Notes under the pieces: model-generated
What the model was told of the DNA's origin: nothing
Database searches by the model: none
What the model saw: the letters and a program-made list of their open reading frames with translations, nothing else
Assembly (NCBI GenBank): GCA_964554765.1
Contig: CAZKPS010000014.1
Span: 1 to 18,194 of the forward strand
Reading direction: 5' to 3'
DNA: 18,194 bases
From: JAQBQZ01 sp964554765
Lineage (GTDB): Bacteria > Patescibacteriota > Minisyncoccia > Phycocordibacterales > CAIRYW01
Shown here: in pieces, positions 13,852 through 18,194 of the stretch
How the letters are laid out: each line of letters begins with the position of its first letter
Numbering within the stretch: position 1 is the stretch's first letter
Program-made: the position numbers and the translations under genes

Positions 13852-14543
13852 GGTCTCTTCTTTGCAAGCCCTTCTGCACGAGGATATTCTTTTGGAGTCT
13901 CCTTTATTTTTTCTATAATTATGAGTTGTCTTTCAGGGAGGATTTCTGAATCAATTTTTATTTTTTCTTTTATGTTTCCTCCGAGTGTTTTGAGAGCTTC
14001 TGTTGATGATTCGATCTCTTCAACACCATTCTTTTTCTGTGAAATAAATATACCGCCCACTTTTACAAATGGTATCACCCACTCAAGAAGCGTAGGGAGG
14101 AGTGCGACTGCCCGGGAGAGAGCCACATCAAAACTCTCTCGATAGTTCGGATTATGTCCCAATACTTCTGCACGGTTTTGGATCGCAATAGCGTTTTTGA
14201 GCTCTAACTTCTCGATCATGTGTTTCAAGAACTGTACTTTTTTACCGGTGGCATCCATAAGTGTGACGTGAAGTCGGGGATTTAGGATTTGAATCACAAG
14301 TCCTGGAAAGCCTGCACCTGAACCAATATCAATCACTTTGATAGCCTTTTCTGGGATTGATTTGAAGACCGTAATAGAATCCATAAAATGCTTGTGCCAA
14401 ATGTCTGTAGGGTCTGTGATACCCGTGAGATTGAATTTGTCGTTCCATTCCAAAAGCTCCTTGAGATAGAGCTCGAGGTCGGCAATGATCTTGTCTGTTA
14501 TTTTGATACCTACTTTTTCTGCGTATTTTTTGAATTCATCCAT
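13845..14543 (-). CDS. rsmG: 16S rRNA (guanine527-N7)-methyltransferase RsmG
   Basis: Methylates N7 of G527 in 16S rRNA using S-adenosylmethionine; loss of the homologue in other bacteria gives low-level streptomycin resistance. Starting at ATG 14543 the protein has 232 residues, close to the usual ~210-240. The 22 codons upstream that stay open are rejected because a -10 element lies 7 nt before this ATG. Hallmarks: 'LLEWNDKFNLTGITDP' with 'IWHKHFMDS' in the N-terminal half, the SAM-binding loop VIDIGSGAGFPG, 'TLMDATGKKVQFLKHM' after strand 2, and 'DVALSRAVALLPTLLEW' later. The C-terminal 20 residues are a basic tail. The gene is intact and converges on the nuclease gene. In many bacteria it lies beside gidA/parAB; that context is absent. 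Confidence 0.95.
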   Translation of the reverse strand: MDEFKKYAEKVGIKITDKIIADLELYLKELLEWNDKFNLTGITDPTDIWHKHFMDSITVFKSIPEKAIKVIDIGSGAGFPGLVIQILNPRLHVTLMDATGKKVQFLKHMIEKLELKNAIAIQNRAEVLGHNPNYRESFDVALSRAVALLPTLLEWVIPFVKVGGIFISQKKNGVEEIESSTEALKTLGGNIKEKIKIDSEILPERQLIIIEKIKETPKEYPRAEGLAKKRPL

Positions 14544-14550
14544 AAGTGGT

Positions 14551-14556
14551 ATGATA
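14551..14556 (-). promoter_or_regulatory. -10 element for a leaderless rsmG mRNA
   Basis: Minus-strand TATCAT, then ACCACTT (7 nt), then the ATG at 14543. Five of six bases match TATAAT. Confidence 0.5.
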
Positions 14557-14624
14557 TTGCCATAAAATTTTGATTTTGTGAAGTTTTGATTGATGTATAC
14601 TACATACAATATACTAAATACCTA

Positions 14625-14630
14625 TATACT
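14625..14630 (+). promoter_or_regulatory. -10 element for a leaderless EVE-protein mRNA
   Basis: TATACT followed by AATCTT (6 nt) and the ATG at 14637. It sits back-to-back with the rsmG promoter in a 93-bp divergent spacer. Confidence 0.5.
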
Positions 14631-14636
14631 AATCTT

Positions 14637-15098
14637 ATGAATTATTGGCTCATAAAAAGCGAAGGAGATTGCTACTCGATAGATGATTTGAAGCGCGACA
14701 AGAAAACTTCGTGGGAAGGTGTGCGCAACTATCAGGCGCGGAATTTTATGATGAATGGAATGAAGGTGGGAGACCTTGCACTTTTTCATCATTCAAATGG
14801 TAATGACAAAAACCCAACAGGAATTTATGGACTCGCAAAAGTAGTATCAAAAACGCATCCAGACCTCTCAGCTCAGGACAAAAAACATGAGCACTATGAC
14901 CCGAAAGCCTCAAAGGACAAGCCAATCTGGTATTGTGTTGATTTCGCTTTTGTGAAAAAGTTTAAAAAACCACTCACGCTCAGTGAAATTAAAGCTGATG
15001 AAGTGCTGAGGCATATGGTAGTGGCGCAACGAGGTAGTAGACTTTCAATAAGCCCTGTCTCAGAGCTCCAGTTTAAGCGAATTGAGACTCTTTTGTAA
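14637..15098 (+). CDS. EVE-domain (PUA-like) protein
   Basis: A 153-residue single-domain protein of the EVE family, whose PUA-like fold is thought to recognise modified bases in nucleic acids. The start at 14637 gives the canonical N-terminus MNYWLIKSEGDCYSIDDL; 17 codons upstream are open but contain the -10 element. Family hallmarks are TSWEGVRNYQARN near 32-45, 'MKVGDLALFHHSN' with GIYGLAKVV after it, and 'PIWYCVDFAFVKKFKKPLTL' followed by 'MVVAQRGSRLSISPVS'. The length is complete. It is divergent from rsmG and probably followed by the small membrane gene with its own promoter. Its ligand here is unknown. Confidence 0.92.
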   Translation: MNYWLIKSEGDCYSIDDLKRDKKTSWEGVRNYQARNFMMNGMKVGDLALFHHSNGNDKNPTGIYGLAKVVSKTHPDLSAQDKKHEHYDPKASKDKPIWYCVDFAFVKKFKKPLTLSEIKADEVLRHMVVAQRGSRLSISPVSELQFKRIETLL

Positions 15099-15100
15099 TT

Positions 15101-15109
15101 TGATACAAT
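15101..15109 (+). promoter_or_regulatory. Extended -10 (TGATACAAT) just before the small membrane gene
   Basis: TGATACAAT matches TGnTAnAAT. It starts two bases after the stop codon of the EVE gene, and TATCGT (6 nt) separates it from the ATG at 15116, again predicting a leaderless mRNA. Confidence 0.55.
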
Positions 15110-15115
15110 TATCGT

Positions 15116-15373
15116 ATGAGCAATAGGCTTTGGTTTAAAGCAAAAACATATGGATATGGATGGACGCCGAACACATGGCAGGGATGGACTGTAATCATTC
15201 TTTACTTTTGTGCACTTTTTGGATTTTGTTTGACTATTCGAATGTATTCAGATGGAGACGGTAATCTTTTGGTTAATTTTGTTTTTCCATTTACCGTACT
15301 TACTTTTTTCTTAATTATTGTTTGTATTCTCAAAGGTGAGAAGCCAGGATGGAGAGGGCTAAAGAAATTTTGA
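15116..15373 (+). CDS. Small two-helix membrane protein, 85 residues
   Basis: Function unknown. The N-terminal 24 residues, 'WFKAKTYGYGWTPNTWQGW', resemble a small membrane-protein family with a YGWTPxxWQGW signature that I recall from several bacterial groups, but no function is attached to it. Residues about 25-43 (VIILYFCALFGFCLTI) and 52-72 (LVNFVFPFTVLTFFLIIVCIL) are transmembrane helices joined by a short acidic loop DGDGN. The C-terminus 'KGEKPGWRGLKKF' is basic and so likely cytoplasmic, which by the positive-inside rule puts both termini inside. The stop codon lies within the left arm of an inverted repeat. Confidence 0.75.
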   Translation: MSNRLWFKAKTYGYGWTPNTWQGWTVIILYFCALFGFCLTIRMYSDGDGNLLVNFVFPFTVLTFFLIIVCILKGEKPGWRGLKKF

Positions 15374-15442
15374 GTACAAAATTTCTCGCCCCTAGGTCGA
15401 CTGGTGTCAACCGGACTAGACCGAACATTTTGTACTCAAAAT
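15367..15442. repeat. 16-bp inverted repeat around a 44-nt structured core
   Basis: ATTTTGAGTACAAAAT (15367-15382) and its exact reverse complement ATTTTGTACTCAAAAT (15427-15442). Each arm is also a dyad by itself (ATTTTG/CAAAAT around 4 bases). The 44-nt core can fold further: GGTC/GACC outer pairs and CTGGT/ACCGG around GTCA. No T-run follows directly. It covers the stop of the 85-residue gene and lies 58 nt before the next ATG. Candidates are an mRNA 3' structure, a small RNA, or paired protein-binding sites 60 bp apart. Confidence 0.6.
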
Positions 15443-15500
15443 GTTTTAGGGGGTAAGAAAAATAAATAAAAGTTTAAATTATTAATTAATATAAAAAACT

Positions 15501-15866
15501 ATGTCATTAGGTGATATGTTCAAGAAGGTGAGTGCGGCAGGAGCAAGTACATTTAATAATGCGCGAGGGCGAATGATGGAAGAGAAAAAAGCTCACGACA
15601 GAATGATGGAAGGACGGGAACTCGATAGAGAGAAACAAGAAATCTCACACAAGAGACTTGAGAAACAGAGAGTAGAATCAAATATTCAAAGAGTGCGACG
15701 AGAATTATTGCATCTTCGGACAGGACATCAGGATTCACGAACATTAAGTTTAATTAGAAGTATGGAAGCAGAGCTCCGGACTCTTGAATCAGAAGGGCGA
15801 ACAATCGATAGTGACATCAGATCAAAGACATTTGATGTTCAGCGACACGGAGGAATGAGTTTTTAG
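15501..15866 (+). CDS. Small highly charged coiled-coil protein, 121 residues
   Basis: No family recognised. Residues 1-22 could form an amphipathic helix (MSLGDMFKKVSAAGASTF). Residues about 23-75 are dense in E, K and R with heptad-like hydrophobics and no Pro, strongly predicting a coiled coil ('RELDREKQEISHKRLEKQRV'). About 78-110 form a second helix ('LSLIRSMEAELRTLESEGR') and the end is Gly/Met-rich. There are no Cys, Trp or Tyr and no membrane segment. It could be a scaffold or filament-like small protein. It is considered real from its consistent composition, an AT-rich upstream region with TATAAA ending 5 nt before the ATG, and the lack of overlap with any other gene. It may share the upstream structured element. 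Confidence 0.7.
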   Translation: MSLGDMFKKVSAAGASTFNNARGRMMEEKKAHDRMMEGRELDREKQEISHKRLEKQRVESNIQRVRRELLHLRTGHQDSRTLSLIRSMEAELRTLESEGRTIDSDIRSKTFDVQRHGGMSF

Positions 15867-15907
15867 GGTGAGAATAAATAGTCAGTAGTGAGTAATAAAT
15901 AATAAAA

Positions 15908-15935
15908 AAGCCAGTTCGCGGATGCGAACTGGCTT
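15908..15935 (-). terminator. Intrinsic terminator of the histidine phosphatase gene
   Basis: A 12-bp perfect stem AAGCCAGTTCGC (15908-15919) / GCGAACTGGCTT (15924-15935) with a GGAT loop. On the minus strand it runs into TTTTTTATT, a proper U-tract, 28 nt after the stop at 15964. On the plus strand it also separates the coiled-coil gene but lacks a T-run. Confidence 0.85.
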
Positions 15936-15963
15936 CGTGGTTTCAAGTCAGACTTCAGATGAC

Positions 15964-16551
15964 CTAGCCGAGCGGCACATACTCATGGGTCAGCGTGGTG
16001 CCGTCCCAGTTGAGGATGATGCCGTCGCACTCTTTCAAGTTGAGTGCCCTCATTTGGAGAGCAATCTCAGAATGAAAGAGGTCGTCAGCGATGCATGCCA
16101 GGATCTCTTGGCTGATTACGCCATGGCTGATAAGGAGGATGGACTTCTCGGCGGCCATCCTCAGGAGTTCCATGGCAGCAATTCGACAATGTCTCAGAAA
16201 ATGCTGAGTGTAGTTCGGGTGTTGATTGAAATCATTCGGAGTATGCCCGACTACTTCATTGAACATCTGCCAGATGTTGGCTAGTGATGGTTGGGGATAG
16301 ACCCAATCCACCATGGCCACCATCTCTCCGAGTTCTGACTTAGTGGCGATGAGTTTCTCGACGACGGCAACCGTTCGAATCGTGGGTGTGCAGAGGATTT
16401 TATCGTACTTGTTTTTCACGAGTTGTGGGACGAGACGTCCGATCTGACCCTGACCGATGTTGCTCACGGGGCGGAACGCTTCTGCGAACGGGTGGGTTGT
16501 TGCGTTAGGGTGCCTGCGCACCTCAAGTTTGAATTTAGCGGACGTGCTCAT
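15964..16551 (-). CDS. Histidine phosphatase superfamily protein, probably acquired
   Basis: A 195-residue phosphatase of the phosphoglycerate-mutase-like (RHG) fold, from the ATG at 16551. A longer frame up to 16647 is rejected because it overlaps the promoter. Catalytic residues can be placed: 'KLEVRRHPNA' holds R13-H14 (RHP instead of the usual RHG), 'ILCTPTIRTVAVVEKL' is the S-x-x-R-(T) block with the second Arg, and 'ILLISHGVISQE' has the second His. The substrate may be a small phosphate ester or a phosphoprotein (SixA-like); not determinable. Base composition is strikingly different from its neighbours: about 50-60% G+C in several 60-base lines against about 35% around it, with GC-rich codons. 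It is flanked by its own TTGACA promoter and terminator, a self-contained cassette suggesting horizontal transfer. Confidence 0.85.
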   Translation of the reverse strand: MSTSAKFKLEVRRHPNATTHPFAEAFRPVSNIGQGQIGRLVPQLVKNKYDKILCTPTIRTVAVVEKLIATKSELGEMVAMVDWVYPQPSLANIWQMFNEVVGHTPNDFNQHPNYTQHFLRHCRIAAMELLRMAAEKSILLISHGVISQEILACIADDLFHSEIALQMRALNLKECDGIILNWDGTTLTHEYVPLG

Positions 16552-16635
16552 GGAGCAGAGTGTGTTAGAGGTTGCGCTCCTAAAGCAGATCGGAGGGATT
16601 CCGGTTGTCTGACTTGTTAAGGAGTTATTGGATAC

Positions 16636-16665
16636 ATTATGGCACAAAATATAGTGTTATGTCAA
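16636..16665 (-). promoter_or_regulatory. -35/-10 promoter of the histidine phosphatase gene
   Basis: Minus-strand TTGACA (16665-16660), 18-nt spacer, CATAAT (16641-16636). Transcription would start near 16629, giving a leader of about 78 nt before the ATG at 16551, unlike the leaderless neighbours. Confidence 0.6.
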
Positions 16666-16721
16666 CTATTACATTTCTCTAAAATCTATTGTTTTATATT
16701 GATTTATTGGACGTTTTGAAG

Positions 16722-16727
16722 CATACT
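16722..16727 (+). promoter_or_regulatory. Possible -10 for the PEP-synthase-like gene
   Basis: CATACT followed by TTCAGT (6 nt) and ATG at 16734. The hexamer is a weaker match than elsewhere, but the spacing repeats that of the other leaderless starts. It favours 16734 over the in-frame Met codon at 16689. Confidence 0.35.
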
Positions 16728-16733
16728 TTCAGT

Positions 16734-18098
16734 ATGAAAATGATTAAAACTTTTGGAGAACTAAATCGTACAGATGCGAATACTGCGGGTGGAAAAGGTG
16801 CATCACTCGGGGAAATGACAAATGCAGGAATTCCTGTGCCACCAGGATTTGTGGTGCTTTCAGGTGCTTTTGAATATTTCATTCGAGAGACAGGTATTGT
16901 TTCTGAAATCGAAGCTACTCTCAAAAAAGTAAACCACAAGGAGATGGAATCTGTAGAGCGAGCATCAGAAATAATTCGAGATATTATTGAGGGCGCATTG
17001 ATGCCAAAAGATCTTGAAAAAGAAATTTTGGATGCGTATAAAACATTAGGTGCAGAGTGGGTAGCTGTCAGAAGTAGTGCCACTGCTGAAGACGGTGCTG
17101 AGCATGCGTGGGCAGGACAGCTCGATAGTTTCCTTAATACATCAGAAAATGATTTGATTAAAAATGTGCAAAGATGTTTCTCTTCACTTTTTACTCCTCG
17201 AGCGATATTCTATCGATTTGAAAAAGGTCTCCATAATACACATATCTCTGTGGCGGTCGTAGTACAGAAGATGGTGCAGAGTGAAAAGAGCGGTATCGCT
17301 TTTTCGGTGCACCCTGTGACTGAAGATCATAATCAAATGATTATCGAGGGGTCGTGGGGACTCGGCGAGGCGATAGTATCAGGACAAGTGACTCCAGATT
17401 CATATGTGGTGACAAAGGAGCCCCAAGAGATTTTGGATACTAGTATTGCCGAAAAGACTCGGGGGTTATTCAAAACAGAGAGTGGAAGTAACGAATGGAA
17501 GGATATTGAAAATAAAAAAGCCAATGAACAATGTCTCTCGGGTAAAGAAATACTTGAACTCGGAGATTTGATAATGAAGATCGAGAATCATTATGGATTC
17601 CCGTGTGATATCGAGTGGGCTTACGAAAAAAAGAAATTTTATATTGTACAAAGTAGACCGATAACGACACTTCAAAATAAATCAGCTCATATCACCTATT
17701 TTCCAAATGGGGTTATTCAAATGGGTCAATGGGCCTTGTCTCCTTTAGCTACAGAGTGTTGGAATAGTGAGATAACGCAAAAAAGGTTTAAAGATAAATT
17801 TGGATTGGAAAGAGAAACGATTATTATTCATAAAATCAATCCTTTATACCAGTTACCTTTTTATTCTAAAGATTTTTTTCGAAAACTTGATCTTCGAATA
17901 GCTAATCTATACAAATCAGCACCAAAAAAGCTCGAGAAGGAATTGTTGAAATTTTATACAGAAGTTGAAAAAGCAAAAAAAGAAGTTCTTCAAATGAAGA
18001 AGAAAAATCTTAAATCATTTTCAAATCAAAAACATACGGCCCATTTGAATTTCGCACTCTGCGCAATGGCAAAGGCGAAGAAGAGTTCAGACTGCTGA
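16734..18098 (+). CDS. PEP synthase/PPDK-like ATP-grasp protein, 3' end probably lost at a chimeric join
   Basis: The first ~320 residues are a PPDK_N pyruvate/ATP-binding domain: GGKGASLGEM near 21-30, 'GIPVPPGFVVL', AVRSSATAEDG near 105-115, 'SGIAFSVHPVTEDHNQMIIE', 'GLGEAIVSGQVTPDSYVV', and the closing 'DIEWAYEKKKFYIVQSRPIT'. In PEP synthase this domain phosphorylates a swivelling His domain using ATP. After QSRPIT the usual His swivel domain is not seen; instead an AT-rich, Lys-rich segment (residues ~325-433) resembles nothing I can name, though some PEP-synthase-like proteins carry a spacer domain here. From about 18035 the composition jumps and another frame encodes a PhoD-like phosphatase, so the last ~20 residues and the TGA at 18096-18098 are likely artefacts. 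True full length, and whether it is ppsA or a specialised relative, is unknown. Confidence 0.8.
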   Translation: MKMIKTFGELNRTDANTAGGKGASLGEMTNAGIPVPPGFVVLSGAFEYFIRETGIVSEIEATLKKVNHKEMESVERASEIIRDIIEGALMPKDLEKEILDAYKTLGAEWVAVRSSATAEDGAEHAWAGQLDSFLNTSENDLIKNVQRCFSSLFTPRAIFYRFEKGLHNTHISVAVVVQKMVQSEKSGIAFSVHPVTEDHNQMIIEGSWGLGEAIVSGQVTPDSYVVTKEPQEILDTSIAEKTRGLFKTESGSNEWKDIENKKANEQCLSGKEILELGDLIMKIENHYGFPCDIEWAYEKKKFYIVQSRPITTLQNKSAHITYFPNGVIQMGQWALSPLATECWNSEITQKRFKDKFGLERETIIIHKINPLYQLPFYSKDFFRKLDLRIANLYKSAPKKLEKELLKFYTEVEKAKKEVLQMKKKNLKSFSNQKHTAHLNFALCAMAKAKKSSDC

Positions 18099-18194
18099 CC
18101 GGCTCTTGCGCATACATAAACGATTCTCGCTTTGAATCAGGAAAACCCTACGGGGCCCACTACGAAATATTCGAAACCATGGCAAAAGCAAATC
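18035..18194 (+). pseudogene. Internal fragment of a PhoD-like phosphatase/phosphodiesterase, out of frame with the preceding gene
   Basis: Frame 2 from 18035 to the window end has no stop and encodes 53 residues beginning YGPFEFRTLRNG, then 'EFRLLTGSCAYINDSRFES' and 'GKPYGAHYEIFETMAKAN'. This closely fits the start of the metallophosphatase domain of alkaline phosphatase D-type proteins (GSCxYIN, then a PYGxxYxIF block); the Cys is an iron ligand in PhoD. The N-terminal domain is missing: the frame hits TAA at 18011 with no start. G+C rises from about 23% in 17941-18000 to about 50% here. Either an assembly chimera or a recent recombination joint; I favour a chimera. The fragment continues past the window. 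Confidence 0.7.

Noticed and set aside
15367..15442. Insertion-sequence terminal repeats
   Set aside because: Only 44 bp lie between the arms, there is no transposase nearby and no clear target duplication.
16552..16647. Longer N-terminus of the histidine phosphatase
   Set aside because: These codons overlap the -10/-35 promoter and look unlike the fold; the RH motif fits an N-terminus at 16551.
1..18194. Alternative genetic code (UGA = Gly) as in Gracilibacteria/SR1
   Set aside because: Conserved genes end properly, some at TGA, and no conserved Gly is encoded by TGA.

Overview
The window reads as AT-rich bacterial DNA (roughly 37% G+C by eye) with the standard bacterial code, TGA being used as a stop. 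The gene repertoire suggests a Candidate Phyla Radiation (Patescibacteria) genome, most likely of the Parcubacteria group. The pointers are a Clp-like protein with the FW..-NL-KI-G-GK-W-YG linker I associate with that group, a huge Gly-rich surface protein ending in a small peptidoglycan-binding-like domain, a short G6PD, an RGG-headed DEAD-box helicase, and very compact intergenic spaces. This taxonomic call is inference. The sequence is assembled metagenome-style: there are two 10-N gaps (5418-5427, 7050-7059) and a probable chimeric join near 18,034.

Layout. 1-4.9 kb is an envelope region: the 3' part of a degenerate Clp/AAA+ protein, a membrane-anchored D-Ala-D-Ala carboxypeptidase, and an 830-residue exported glycine-rich multidomain protein. 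4.9-7.9 kb is an operon for the complete oxidative pentose phosphate branch (zwf, gnd, pgl), preceded by a perfect 26-bp palindrome touching its promoter and containing a second, 34-bp perfect palindrome before pgl. 7.9-9.7 kb on the minus strand carries an HI0933/YhiN-type flavoprotein and a small unknown gene. 10.0-11.4 kb is an RGG-DEAD-box RNA helicase behind a long leader. 11.5-13.8 kb holds a D-lactate dehydrogenase/GlcD-like flavoprotein (minus) divergent from a membrane-anchored Staphylococcal-nuclease-like enzyme (plus). 13.8-15.9 kb has rsmG (minus) divergent from an EVE-domain protein, a two-helix membrane protein and a small coiled-coil protein. 16.0-16.6 kb is a distinctly GC-rich histidine phosphatase that looks acquired. 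16.7-18.03 kb is a PEP-synthase-like ATP-grasp protein. The last ~160 bases encode part of a PhoD-type phosphatase in another frame and composition.

The most general signal is in gene starts rather than in any single gene. At least seven genes have a good -10 hexamer whose 3' end lies only 6-7 nt before the ATG, so transcription should start at or next to the initiation codon (leaderless mRNA). Two others show related close spacing (5 and 10 nt). The oxidative pentose phosphate operon differs: it has a leader and a strong GGAGGAG ribosome binding site. Convergent gene pairs are separated by strong hairpins, two of which share a nearly identical 20-nt core.

Functionally, the zwf-gnd-pgl set would give NAD(P)H and ribulose 5-phosphate, and the two flavoproteins are redox enzymes. 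The nuclease, carboxypeptidase and Gly-rich protein face the outside, fitting an organism that scavenges from or attaches to other cells. No CRISPR array, tRNA, rRNA or insertion sequence was seen.
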